Source: Sipunculus nudus
Taxonomy: Eukaryota > Annelida > Sipuncula > Golfingiida > Sipunculidae
Reading direction: 5' to 3'
DNA: 64,000 bases
NCBI GenBank assembly: GCA_026874595.1
Contig: CM049322.1
Location: forward strand, 34,832,840-34,896,839
A program made the position numbers and the translations under genes. The notes below the pieces were generated by a model that made no database searches, was not told the origin of the DNA, and saw only the letters and a list, made by a program, of their open reading frames with translations. Shown in pieces: positions 1 through 11,506 of this stretch (positions within the stretch are counted from its first letter, which is position 1; each line of letters starts with the position of its first letter).

Positions 1-811
1 TACAGGTCATACCCGCGCATCTCCCTAGGGCTTGAATGATCGTTTTGTTTTTACTGGAGAAAGGTCAGATTGATCGGCTGTTTTGATCGATCCAGACACC
101 GTTAAAGACGTTGACCTTCCAGGACAACACGCCCGCCATTTGTCAATCAAGTGCCTTAAGCGATACCGCAAAAAAAACATTAACCATAGACTATTACTTC
201 CCGGGGGTATCTGCAAAGAAGACACCCACTGTAACCGCATATGCTAGCGGCACTATTGTTTGTTCAAGGTCTGCTTTTGTTTTTGTACACGGTTGTCTTT
301 TGACGTATGAAGTTGAACAGGACGTTGTCCGACGGACGAATCTTTCCTAATTCCCTTCATCTGGGACGTAGAAACCTTTCTCTATACGTAATACCGTGTA
401 CCCTCGATCGAGCGAACATCGTGAGAACTTTTTTTTCGGATAAACGAGGCCGAACAAGACCCTATATTTTTACATAGACGGCATTATTTGTTTTAGGCTT
501 GAAAACACGCAAGAAGGGACCATGACGGTCCAAGTTTATAGCAAAACCAAATGGAGAAGCGGAACATTACCGATCAAGCTCAAGCTGTCACGGTAATATG
601 GTCAATAAGGTAAGATTTTATGATTAATTCATTTTACATACAGTTTCATGGAATGTCCAGGATTATCCACACAAGTGTGGTTTTATTGATAAATAATGAA
701 TTTTACTCATGGAATACATGGCAAATATGAAGGTTATTGTAAAAGTAAAAGTCAAAAACTCTTTTAAGTAGAGAATTATAAAACCAGGGTCACCAGACAG
801 AGAGAAGTGCT

Positions 812-817
<6 letters not shown>
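1..817. other. No recognisable feature
   Basis: Anonymous sequence of mixed composition. Only short reading frames are present, none with recognisable domains. No repeat, RNA gene or promoter signal could be supported here. Confidence 0.5.

Positions 818-857
<40 letters not shown>
818..857. repeat. (TA)n microsatellite
   Basis: About 20 TA units. The tract abuts the 5' end of a solo LTR, and a second TA tract begins where that LTR stops, so the LTR seems to have inserted into one TA array. Confidence 0.95.
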
Positions 858-861
<4 letters not shown>

Positions 862-1651
862 ACAGATGTCTTTTTTATTGTGTGACACGGGCGTAACTCG
901 TGTCGTAGCGGCCTCGCCTGGCCGGGTGTTGCATTCTCACTTTAATCCGTACTGGTTGAACACTCGCTTTCATGCTAGTCTGGGGCTTTCTCGCCTGGCT
1001 GAGGCGGGCCGGCTCACCTGGGAACCCTGACATGTATAGACACAGCATTCTTTTTCTAGATGTTTTCTGTAACATTTCCTGTTTGATTCTTCGGATTGTT
1101 CGAGAAATGGAAGGTTCTCGGCTGGAGCCGAGAGAGAGGTGAGAGAATATTCCAGCGGACACAGAAGAGTGGGACCATTTCCGATACATGCAGCAGATAG
1201 AGATTTTCTTCAAATTTATGACGGATTTTATGTAGTCTTCGGTTTGCCTTTCGGATCACTGCCAGGATTTCAATTTTGGATAACAGTTGATTGATTTTGT
1301 AATGACATTGGAATGTTATTCTCCGAGAAGATTCGTGTGAACTGTTCGTCCGGCTTATACATTTTTAAGGACTTATCGCTGTGACAGTGATGGTATCTGA
1401 GTACAGTACATTTTGTTTATTTTACTGTGTGATTGTTTTGATTTGCTGTTATACTGTTGCTATACTGTGTAATTGTATTGAGTTGGTGAATTGTAATGTT
1501 AGGGTTGTTTTAACAATGAATTATAGTTATTTGTTAACAGAAAACCACTGACTTGTTTATTCATTCCCTTAGACATTTCACGCTGCTTAGTGTTACAGTA
1601 TCTGTAACAGAATCATCACGCATACGTGATCTGTTGATATTAGGTTCCGTA

Positions 1652-1652
<1 letters not shown>
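858..1652 (+). mobile_element. Solo LTR, copy 1
   Basis: Starts with TGTTACAG and ends near GGTTCCGTAC, a degraded version of the GGTTCCGTAACA end seen in copy 3. It aligns along most of its length with 19692-20472 and 24921-25663. Shared blocks include a start near TGTGACACGGGCG, the AGCGGACACAGAAG segment, ACTGTGTAATTGTATTGA, TTTATTCATTCCC and CGCTGC(T/C)TAGTG. No reading frames or second LTR are attached, so this is a recombined solo LTR. The polyadenylation signal is degraded (AATGAA near 1516) and no clear TATA box remains, so this looks like the oldest of the three copies. Both flanks are TA repeats, which hides the target duplication. LTR class (Gypsy or BEL) cannot be decided without internal sequence. 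Confidence 0.8.

Positions 1653-1653
<1 letters not shown>

Positions 1654-1714
<61 letters not shown>
1654..1714. repeat. (TA)n microsatellite
   Basis: About 30 TA units immediately downstream of solo LTR copy 1. It is probably the other half of the array into which the LTR inserted. Confidence 0.95.
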
Positions 1715-1717
<3 letters not shown>

Positions 1718-2800
1718 TAATATAAAAGGACATTATAAGCTAATACCTATTAAAAGACTTAGAGCCCATAAAATAGAGTATAGATTTGATATGAGTGACT
1801 GATATAATCAAATTATTTACTCTTTTTTGGCATAACTGAGGGTTTTCAGTATGTGACGGAAAGAAACCATACATTTTAGAACCGCACATATCCAGAATTA
1901 CAACTGCAAATGTCAATTTGCAGGACTTACGTAGAAGGGAACTGCATGCGCGTTAAATAAACCTTGACTGTCTCTGCAGCGCTCTGTCCACTCTTGCAAA
2001 TTCAGAAAAATATGACATTTGGGTTGTGTTCATTATGCCAGCGGCAAAAAAGTGGAGCTAATATAGGCATAGAAATATGACGCGTTCCGGCCTTGACGAG
2101 CTCATATTGTTGATGAATTAAAATGCGAAAATCTTTTCATGCAATGTAACCCCTTCCGTCCAGTAGGATAGGTGCCCGCAGGGTCCAGACGTGTCTAATG
2201 TGACTTTTCGACTATTGACAAAAGGTCTTTCCACATGGCGTGGGTGGGGGCTCCAATGAGTACGGCGGACACAATCTCAATGTGTGGGCAGAAACAGAAA
2301 ACGCGAGACGTACACATGAATTGAACGTTTCGTTTTACACAATAAAACGGTGATAATATATTTATGACATATGGATTGGGCTGCGGGAGGGTCTCAAACG
2401 GACGAACTTTGATGTATTCATAAAATATTAGTCGTTGTTGTGGTAACAATGGCACAGACACCCTCGGGGCACTGATGTTTTCTCTATGTCCCTTCTGTGT
2501 GGCTACACAAACACACACACATGCATTTTAAATGTGGCAGAGAGAATGCATCTACTACATCAGCAGTTGATTTTCATAATTATATTTCTTTATATGTATG
2601 ACACATATAGAATTTTCGAAATTAATATTTTTTTCGTTATTCAGTTATTTTGAAATGATTGAAACATTTTTCTTTATTTGAAGTTCCAAAATATGCCAAA
2701 TATTTTAGGACGTCTCATAAAAAGCAGTCCATGCTATGTCACATACACACATACGCACATGCAAATACACACACATTTATATGTGTGTGTATACTACGTC
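1715..2800. other. No recognisable feature
   Basis: AT-rich anonymous DNA with short (CA)n runs near 2509-2520 and 2766-2790. A 107-codon minus-strand frame at 2195-2518 has no recognisable motif and is within chance expectation. Confidence 0.5.
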
Positions 2801-3062
2801 AAGTAGTAGCAGTTGTAGAAGCAGTTACAGTAGTAACGGTAGTTATAGAAAAAAGTAATATTAGTATTAATAACAGTACTACTACTGAAGTACATGTAGT
2901 AGTAATAACAGAAGTGGTAGTAGTAGTAATAATAGCAGTAGTAAAAGCAGTAGTAATAGAAGTAGTGGTAATAACATTAGTTGTAGTAGTATTAATAGCA
3001 GTAGTAGTATTGGTAAATATAAGTAGTACTAAAAGCAGTAATAGAAATACATGTAGTAACTA
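2801..3062. repeat. Imperfect TAG/GTA trinucleotide tract
   Basis: A run of imperfect GTA/TAG/CAG triplets, with AGTAGTAG cores interrupted by single substitutions. It continues at 3687-3897 after an interruption. The stop-free Val-rich translation here is a by-product of the triplet repeat, not a gene. Confidence 0.85.
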
Positions 3063-3091
3063 AAATACGGGTAGTCGACAAGCGACTACGT

Positions 3092-3686
3092 GTATCCGCC
3101 TAAATCAGAGTGGAACGGGTGAAGTGAGGCATGGATTGAGTGGCAAGGGGAAATAGAGTGAAGTGTTGCATATTAGCATGGATGTCCGCAGCCAAATTGT
3201 GTATGTAGGTGGCGCCACCTGTCATAAATCAGATAAGCTATCCAGGGTGTATACGCATGCCGAATTTCAGGTGAATTAATCAAACCACTGCAGAGATATG
3301 AGTGATTTTAACCCAAGGCAGACGAACAGATGGACACTGTGCAAACATGGTTGCAGGTGGCGCCACCATTTTTCGTGTATGTTATAAAGCTCTCCAAGGG
3401 CTGCATTTGTGCAAAAAAAAATTTCCTGATCGGTCAAACGGTTCCCGAAATATGTGGGTTAATGTGTGGAAACAGACGCACAAACGGACGCAGGACGCAG
3501 AGGAAAGGTCAGAGGTCAAAACAAAATCGGGGCGCAGCAGTTCACATGTGACCCGAACATAATCCCGGGTTTCGTAAAATTTCGCCCAGCGGTTACGGAG
3601 GAGTTCTCCGGACACCTACGCGGCGGCGGCGGCGGCGGCGGTGGGCTGAAAACATAGTATCAGCAAAACTCTGTTTTGGCGGATAC
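3092..3686. mobile_element. Candidate TIR element splitting the TAG tract
   Basis: The GC-richer block between the two TAG tracts begins with GTATCCGCC at 3092-3100 and ends with the reverse complement GGCGGATAC at 3678-3686. Similarity continues imperfectly inward (TAAATCAGAGT against AAAACAGAGTT). Inside, AGGTGGCGCCACC palindromes occur at 3207-3220 and 3356-3367. Tail-like text near 3466-3500 (CAGACGCACAAACGGACGC) resembles the 3' part of common invertebrate interspersed repeats. No target duplication is clear. The position inside an otherwise continuous triplet tract supports insertion. No transposase is encoded, so it would be non-autonomous. Confidence 0.5.
3620..3642. repeat. (GGC)n microsatellite
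   Basis: Six to seven uninterrupted GGC units inside the block that splits the TAG tract. Confidence 0.9.
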
Positions 3687-3897
3687 AATAACGGCAGTGA
3701 TAGTCGTAGTACTAGTAGTAATAGCTGTATCAGTAATAGTGGTGGTAGTAGTGATAGTTGTATTTATAGTATTAGTAGTCATGGTAGTATGAGTGTTAGA
3801 TGTATCAGTAGTTGTAGTAGCAGCAGCAGCAGTGGTGTGGTAATGTTATTAGTTACAGTAGTATTAGTAGCAGTAGCAGTAGTAATATTAGTAGTTA
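3687..3897. repeat. Imperfect TAG/AGT trinucleotide tract, second half
   Basis: Continuation of the triplet tract at 2801-3062, with AGTAGTAG and AGCAGCAGC runs around 3820. Confidence 0.85.
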
Positions 3898-6800
3898 TAC
3901 CGAACTTCCGAAATATCTCTTCTGACCATCAAAACCGGATGTGTATTGACATGAATAAAATTTCGTCTGTTGGTGAATGAGGTTTTGGTCTTGTTACCAT
4001 AACGCCGTGCAATCAGAATCTTTCTAATATGTTTGTTTCCAAGACCTACAAATTACCTAAACTGTCGCCAGTGGCTTAAAAACTTACGGGAGCAAATTAC
4101 AGTTAATTACATTTCAGTTTTATTTCTATTCTAATTGGCTTTATATTTAGCTTCCCCGTGTAATTACCCCTTTCAATTGAAGGTCCCGTAAATTATTTTC
4201 CTAAATAAACCATATTTGCTGCACGAGAGTAAGGTTGATGTAAACCATTATTTTAAAAGTCTGTCGTCATGTTTTCAATGATGCTAGCTGAATGGGTTCA
4301 AAGACTCGTGAATTCACCGTGCTTAATAACACAGCCATGAAACAACTAAATTTAGCCAGGCATAAGAAACCAAGGTAACTTCAGTATTTTCAAGCGTACG
4401 TTAAACCAATGGCGCAGACACTGAGGTAGAAACTTGACAAAGGCACTTATCTCTGTCTGTTGGCTTGATAGTTCAGATAATTTTCGACATAAAACTTAGG
4501 GCATTCTATGACATAACGTAATTAATTCAACAATTCTCATCAAAGTAAAGACAATGAGTGAAAGGTGGCGCTGCCTGGTGAAAAATCATAGGAAGACCTT
4601 CATGATAAAAATCTTGTTTAATTAGTAGCCTTTTCCGACTGGCTCCCCCGGTAAAGCTAATAAGATTTACCGGTAATCGTATTTTACCTAGATTCCGTAT
4701 TGTAATGGCAAAAACACTTGCTGACGGCCTGTTAGCCCTCATATAAGCCATTTAGTGTTAAAAGGTTTTAAACGACCAGTGCCATAAACAGTGGCACACA
4801 TTGGATTCCAGAGGGAGTTTGCCGTTTGCTGTGTATGTACTATATACTTTGCCTTCAGTCCGCCAGTTTTACACCCGTGTGAATAATAAACTTGTTTCAG
4901 TATCACTTGGCTGGGAAGTTAATAATAATACTATGCTGTTCACAGTTCACATTAAAATAAATCAAATTTGGCAGACCCAAATTATTCCCTGAAGCATGCA
5001 CGTTCTGTGTCATCTATTATGAGAACAATATATATAAATAAAAGATATATTATACCTCGATGTCTATATATAATAGAAAGTTTTATTTTTCGAGATCTTC
5101 ATAAGAAAATGTATTATTTTCTATGGTGACATTTGTAACGACTGATGGGAATATTTGACAGGCAATTTATATTTATATATACATATATTTAAATCGATCT
5201 TGCCTTCTGACCAAGACTAATCGTTTTTATAGACGGAAACTCATTTCAGAAAGGTGTCTCTATCTATAGTAACTCTTTATAATAAAATTAACGAAATTAC
5301 TTGACCTGAGAAGGCACTTTTTTCACAAATGCCGATTGTTTTCCGTTCCATTTCATCCAAGCTAACCGGCACAATACTGCGCATAATAAATTTCATGCCG
5401 ACAAAAAAAAATTGATAATATTATTTTTTTTGTTATCCCCTGTCTCACGCTTCACATTAACAAATTTGTAAACATTTATATTAGGGATACAAGTTTCTGG
5501 GCAGAGTAGGTTCTCGGCGGAGTCAAGCAAACCTGTTTACTGTCTCCTGCAGGGGATTCCGTATAAGGTTGATCGTGGCCGAAGACCTGTCATATATGAC
5601 ACGAACCTCCAAGTGCCAGATGAAACCTCTTTACTGGGAAACGAGCATGAGCCATGGTTCTAGGTTGAACCATGTGGGTTCTTTAAGAAAACCATCAAGA
5701 ACCCTTTTTTCTGGAATTATATATAGTCCTTTATGCGACTTTGCAGTCTCTATCAGTTCATTCATCTTTTTCAAAGATACGTACCCATGTCCGATGCATC
5801 CTTATACAGGCACCCGCAAAAATCCTGCACTGTTTAGGATAAGCAATCCGCAAGGCGCCATCAGCGGGAACCCGGACAAATGGAAAGAAAATAATAATAT
5901 TAGTTAAAATCAGCCCTAATCCACAAGGGTCACTCATGTTTGGAAAGGGCAAGCCAACAATAAATTATCAGAACAGTTTATTTGACGATTAATAAAATTC
6001 ACACAACACCTTATATAATATACAATTGAAATTCACTGTGCAGAAATTTATGTTCGTCAGGTACCACTGCTAAGGAAGGATCTCTTCCGCTAGGGCAGTG
6101 GCCACCCGTATCATGGGGAGAGATTCAACAGAGCAAGTTCATACTAGATTATAAATATAGATATATTAATATGCTGATTACAACTAATGATATGTTACAG
6201 GTGTAACATATTCAGCAGTTTTGTAAAAAAAAATCGAATAAATGCTTTGAAAAAAGAAACATGAACATTATCTAAGTGTAATGATCTTTGAATGACCCAG
6301 GCCTCAACTTCAATTAATTTGTTCCGCTTGCAAATGGTGCAGCGGTCTGAGTTCCAAAGCGACTGATGTTAAATATTGTTTAAGGATGATACCGGTGAAT
6401 CAGGTCAGACAGGGCAAGCGTGACAAATATGCAAACGGGGATAAAACTGTTATAATGCGAGGCACACAGAAACATAAGGCTGACGAACAGCAACAAGATA
6501 AACATAAAGAAAGAGAGATAACAGAGAAAGAACTATTTTCCTTACCCTCATATTTTTTTTCACGTATTTCACTTTATCTTTGTTTCGTGACGGTCCGGTT
6601 TACGTGATCTAAACACATGTATACATTAGCATAAATGTGAAAACTTGACACAAGTAGGCTTTTCGTAGATTCGCTTATATCAAAGAAACTAAATGACGCT
6701 AACATTACCACACAGTGTACACTCTATCGGTATATCATTCATTTAATATGCATGTAAACGTATGTTACATCAAACGAAAGGACACTATTTATCATTACTG

Positions 6801-7160
6801 GCAAATAACATGAACTATATAATATTACTTATAATATCAATGTTTTATTCGTTAGCCCGACCCTTCACTCAGGGGTTACTAACGTATTAAAGATGACACG
6901 AGGACACAGTATATATAACCCTTCATGTGTGTAATCAGAACATTTTATTCATGAAATTTTCATTTTCAAGAGGAGTTACCTTTTGCCAACAAAAGTCAAA
7001 CCACAGTTAAATACAAGAATTTTGCATCCTAAGGAACGCAAGCCTCCATTATGTCAGCGATGGGGGGGGGGCTATAATTGGTTTCTCCAAAATTGTGTTT
7101 GCTTTAACTTTTCGGCCCATATTCACAGGTCTATTCGTGCATAAACAGCTCTTCGTTTGG
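3898..7160. other. Anonymous AT-rich DNA
   Basis: About 3.2 kb without a recognisable gene or repeat family. The longest frame (5569-5907, 112 codons, plus strand) has no domain, no splice context and no amino-acid bias suggesting selection. A compound hairpin lies at 6064-6101, and a run of ten G sits near 7062. Confidence 0.5.
6064..6101. other. Compound inverted repeat (hairpin)
   Basis: CCACTGC at 6064-6070 pairs with GCAGTGG at 6095-6101. Inside it GGAAG pairs with CTTCC. No function can be assigned. Confidence 0.5.
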
Positions 7161-7480
7161 GGACATTCCTTGATGACATTCCTAAATCCGGATCATGCGC
7201 CGGATCCACACCAACATCTTCACTGATAAATTCCCGAAATGCCCTGAAAATGTCATGAGATACCGTTCATTGCGCGAGTTATGTTGTGAACAAACACACA
7301 CACACACACAAACACACGAAGGGGGATGAACACATACCTTCCTGGGGTAGGCATTAATTCTTCATTGTCCCATTCCCGAAATGACCTTAAAATTTCATGA
7401 GATTTCTTTCATGATTGTGTGAGTTATAATTTAAATAAACAAAAACACGCACGTATGAACGCATACCCTGCCGGCGGAGA
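7161..7480 (+). repeat. Interspersed repeat, two partial copies
   Basis: Two head-to-tail segments (about 7161-7345 and 7346-7480) share ATTCCCGAAATG(C/A)CCT, GAGTTAT, an (AC)n stretch and ACATACC followed by a purine-rich end. The same sequence in reverse orientation lies at 37640-37800. It resembles the abundant invertebrate element whose termini read like 'CCTCCTGGGTGAGGCA'. Strand is given relative to the first copy only. Confidence 0.6.
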
Positions 7481-8084
7481 CAGTGAAAGTGGGAGATACG
7501 GAGAGATTGTATTTATCTTTGAATCCAAACAGAGAAGACAGATAGATATTATAGTATACCGCATTGGGATGGATATATCAATTAAATCAAGAAAATATAC
7601 AGATAGACAGAAAATCGGATAAAATAGGGAAACTATGCCGAGGTATCTAAAATATTTCATTTGGTCAAAAGTATATTCCAGTTTTGGCGCGCCATGCCGC
7701 TTAAGGGTAAAATTAATGGCAGCAATTTTAATAGAATCCACCCCGAAACCGAATATTAAAATAAGAAATTAATCTGTACTAAATGAGACCAAATTAGGTA
7801 TCAATCCCCAGATCATTTCCTTAATTAGATAAATTAATGTAATTATTGTGTTTCTGATATGATGCTATATTTCATTCTAATTATGCCCTGGCCTCCCCCT
7901 CCTCCCTGCGCTCCGACTGACTCTCCGCATCTCAATTGGCACTGAATTGGAAAATTAATGTACATTCCACCATTTATTTTAATTATAACAACACATCCCA
8001 GTTGTAAAACGATACTGCATTATTATGCCAATGATGATTTAAATTTCAGCTGGGTATCGCCTACTAATTTCCTATTGCAATATA
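7481..8084. other. No recognisable feature
   Basis: AT-rich anonymous DNA. Short frames on both strands have no recognisable content. Confidence 0.45.
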
Positions 8085-8410
8085 AAAGCTGGAGACACGT
8101 TTCGTGCATTAGTTTGAAACGCCTGTTTCCCCATTTTTGTAAACACGTCACAATATTCTCAAAATATTTCATTGTAAAATGTGTTTCAAATAGCTGTAAA
8201 CATATTTCAAATTCAATTTAAACATGTTTTGCTATTACACGCGTTTCAAAGCTTTTTCCTGTCAAACGGTATTGTTATTTGAAACACGTTTACAATCACA
8301 TGTCTGGTACTAATAAACCTGTTTCAACTTGAAACTTCTTTATCTCTTGAATCGCCTTTTTGTCCCATTTTTGAAACACGTTTTCAATGGTAAAACATGT
8401 TTTTCCATGA
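8085..8410. repeat. Array of AAACACGTTT / GTTTCAAA motifs
   Basis: About ten related short palindromic motifs in 330 bp: GAAACACGTTT at 8281 and 8373, GTTTCAAA at 8182 and 8243, and AAACATGTTTT at 8220 and 8393. A direct repeat is also visible: CGCCTGTTTCCCCATTTTTG near 8120 matches CGCCTTTTTGTCCCATTTTTG near 8353. A related array is at 11190-11330. It is probably a decayed non-autonomous transposon with subterminal motif repeats. I could not define its ends. Confidence 0.5.
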
Positions 8411-10133
8411 TACTAGTTGCTTTGTATTCAGTTTAAACTGAACACAATGAGAAACATTACTTGTTGAAATTTGGTTTAAATGTTCCTTGAATTTTCTAGA
8501 TCTTGTTCTAGGAGTGTACTACATGTGGGATGGCACATAGAGAATACTTCGAAGTTACAAAATTATAATTTACTGAAAAGTGAAACTTTGAATATAAGTA
8601 TAAAACATGATTAAAAAAAATACAATTACAGTTTCTTTTAATCTATAACTCTGTAGCCTCTTTTACTTCACCTGAAACACCACACTCGCTTAGATTAGAA
8701 ATAAAAACTTTAAGGAAGCAACACTTTTTGAAACCCCTATATATAAATTCAATTCAAAAGTGGTTTTTATATATATATAAGACCCCATAAAGCAAACATT
8801 ACTTTAAACCTTGTACAGAAATTTTTCTTATATGATACATTTTTCGTTCATTTTCACATTATTTTGAAACATTAAAAAAATAATAACGGTAAACTGTGAT
8901 CCACTTTTTAATGAACTAATATTTAACTGCATGACAATATCTGAAAGACTTTTTTTTTCTATATCATGATTCTGTCTACCTAGAAACTGAAATTTAAAGT
9001 TTTAATTCAACAATTTATAAAATGAAAAAACTGGATTATTTTTACTAGGGGCCTAAAAATGGTGTACCTTTTAAAAAATTATATATATATATTATATGTA
9101 ATTATGTATGTATAATATTTTCTGAGATTCCTTCATTCACTGAGCCTATAACTTCAATTCATGTAAAACTGAAAATCCAAATTAAAATTAAAAAAAAAAG
9201 AAATAACTCAATGCAGCATTTTCAATCTTCTCAACCCTCGGCTCAGATGTTTAATAAATGAAAAACTTCAACATTAAATCACTGCTTATCAATTAGCTCT
9301 CAGCTCTCAAGCAAATATATATGTATGCAAAAAATAAGGGAATTAAAGTAAGCCCCCCTAGGTGTATGGAATGAGCATGTTTGCCCTCCTGTAAAAACAG
9401 AGGCGCAGGAGGGTTCTCTGAAGCATTTATCTGCTTTCGTTAGGTGAGGCAACATTGATCAAACCCTACCAGATCATAATAAATTTAAAGTGCTTCATAA
9501 AAAGTATACCTGAAAAAGTATATTATGGAAGGTGCTTATACATATCATATATATATAACAGGTGAGAATTTCCATCTTTTCATCTTATAATGTAAAACAA
9601 TAACAATAACAAAATATACCTTTGTACAGAAATGAGCAGGTCTGCAGGATTATATTGGTATATCAGGGTACAGTAAATTGGAAGAAACTGCACATAAAAA
9701 GGGTTAAAAATCATAATGTAAATAAAAATCATAATTTCTGTACCACTGTTCTATTTATGGTTTGACAAAATTTTGCCAAACCCATGCAGGATTTATTTTT
9801 AAGTTGTCTTTTTAATTGTTGAGTGAACTAGACATTTTAAATAATTCCTTTTATTGGAATTTTGAATAGATGGGTAATGTCATGTTAAACACAGAGAAGA
9901 TATGTACAATTCCTAGTGGCATCAAAGGAATGCAAATTTACCCTAAAAGAGGGTTTCATGAGGCTAATAAGGTAAATCAATTAAAGTATAATGCAAAGTA
10001 TAAATTATTTACAATAGATCAATAAATCTATAGTGCAGACTAAAAACATACGACTGTGTATATAATATAGGTAAAACATATACAAATAAATACTCAGAAT
10101 AATTTGTTTATCTTATTTTTGCACAATAAAAAG
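8411..10133. other. Anonymous AT-rich DNA
   Basis: Strongly AT-rich, with homopolymer A and T runs and short TA runs (8768-8779, 9082-9092). No frame, repeat family or RNA gene recognised. Confidence 0.5.
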
Positions 10134-10262
10134 CACCTGTACTTAAGTACAAACCCCTCTACTTGTACTCGAGTGCATTAAATATCATGTACTTGTATTT
10201 GTACATTAAAATTCTAAAGTAGCCTAATTGTACTGAGGTAGCGTAGCCTTGTACTTGACTAA
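10134..10262. repeat. Array of ACTTGTACT / AGTACAA motifs
   Basis: In 130 bp the motif recurs as GTACTTAAGTAC, ACTTGTACTCGAGTGC, GTACTTGTATTTGTAC, TTGTACTGAGG and CTTGTACTTGACT. This resembles the subterminal arrays of hAT-type non-autonomous elements. No terminal repeat or target duplication was located. Confidence 0.45.
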
Positions 10263-10599
10263 AGCCTGGAAAGAGGGAAATGTGTATATTTTTTTCTCAC
10301 AAATCCCTAAGTGTAATTTTCCTCTTCTGGATATTGTGGATCTCTGGAAGAGAGTTAGTCCCTCGGTGTAACAGTGAACCCAACCTTCCAAAAATCATGG
10401 ATATGCCCCTGGGTCCAGTACTTATGGATGCCTCCTTTGTACGTAAAATGCTTTAATGACGTCATCACAGTCCTCTCACAGTCAGCCATGTCCATTTTAT
10501 GGGGTTATGAAAAATGTCGCCAAGTCTAGGCTTTCTTCTCAAAGCATGTTTTAACTTGATTGTAGAAAAATCACATCATGTAAATCGATGTTTACCACA

Positions 10600-10830
10600 T
10601 CAGTTATATATGTATTTTCCTCTTTCTACTCCTAGTGCAAAAATATTGGGCTTGTTTGCCAAGTAAGCACAAAAAAACACCTGTACAGAGGCAGTTGAAG
10701 AGACTATAACTGTATGTACTATGTACTGGAATTTAGATCTGCAGGTCAAACAGTTTCTAAACGCGCCGGCAAGCAGACGGACGGACAACGGACGCAGGGT
10801 CATCGCCAGAGCTCAGTTGACATATACTAA
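10600..10830 (-). repeat. Interspersed repeat fragment with 'ACGGACGG' tail
   Basis: Contains GCAGACGGACGGACAACGGA followed by CGCAGGGTCATCGCCAGAGC at 10772-10815. This wording recurs at the ends of common invertebrate interspersed repeats, but the family is not identified and the boundaries are approximate. Confidence 0.35.
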
Positions 10831-11189
10831 GTTATAAGCAGCTGAAAAACAATGATATACATGTATACATTCAAATGTTTTCCATGCATGTATTCGTCAT
10901 TTCATGCATTATAAGTCATTTGAATGGATATGACTGAGTGATAATAGAGGTGTTTGGAGTGAACAGCGGTAATTAACCTTTCAGTCTGCATGCATCTTCT
11001 TCCACTTTGAATATGCGTTGAGCCCATGCTACAACTTTGTCCACTGACCATTCCTTATTTCCTTCCATATCCAATCACAGGTAGTATTCCACTGTATTTT
11101 AATTTGTCCTTCAATCCGTTCCGTTAACCGCGCGTTTCCGTCATCAAGTGTCCGTTAAAATACCAAAAAAGTCCACCCGTTCGATTTGA
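10831..11189. other. No recognisable feature
   Basis: Anonymous AT-rich DNA with no supportable gene. Confidence 0.4.
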
Positions 11190-11330
11190 TTATGAGCGAA
11201 ACATGTTTAAAACGTGTGTCAAACATGTTGAAGCATCTCACGACTAAAAATTCAACATGTTTTAAACATATCTCATCTAAAACATATTATAAAGTGAGAC
11301 ATGTCGCATCTACTTTGAAACGGCAGCTAA
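11190..11330. repeat. Array of AAACATGTTT motifs
   Basis: AAACATGTTTAAAACGTG, TCAAACATGTTGAAG, TTCAACATGTTTTAAACAT and AGACATGTCGCATC follow one another. The motif matches that of 8085-8410, so both are probably remnants of one element family. Boundaries are approximate. Confidence 0.45.
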
Positions 11331-11443
11331 CCCCCATTTTTTGCAGTGAATATATTGCGATTTGTGGTAGCTTATTGTGATACAAGTCACGATATTTTCA
11401 TCGTATCGTTTTCAATTTATAGAAAATGGGCGTGTCTTCTATG

Positions 11444-11500
<57 letters not shown>
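11444..11500. repeat. (TA)n microsatellite
   Basis: About 28 uninterrupted TA units. Confidence 0.95.

Positions 11501-11506
<6 letters not shown>

Noticed and set aside
2659-3063. 134-codon Val-rich open frame
   Set aside because: It translates an imperfect TAG/GTA triplet tract; the composition follows the repeat, not selection.
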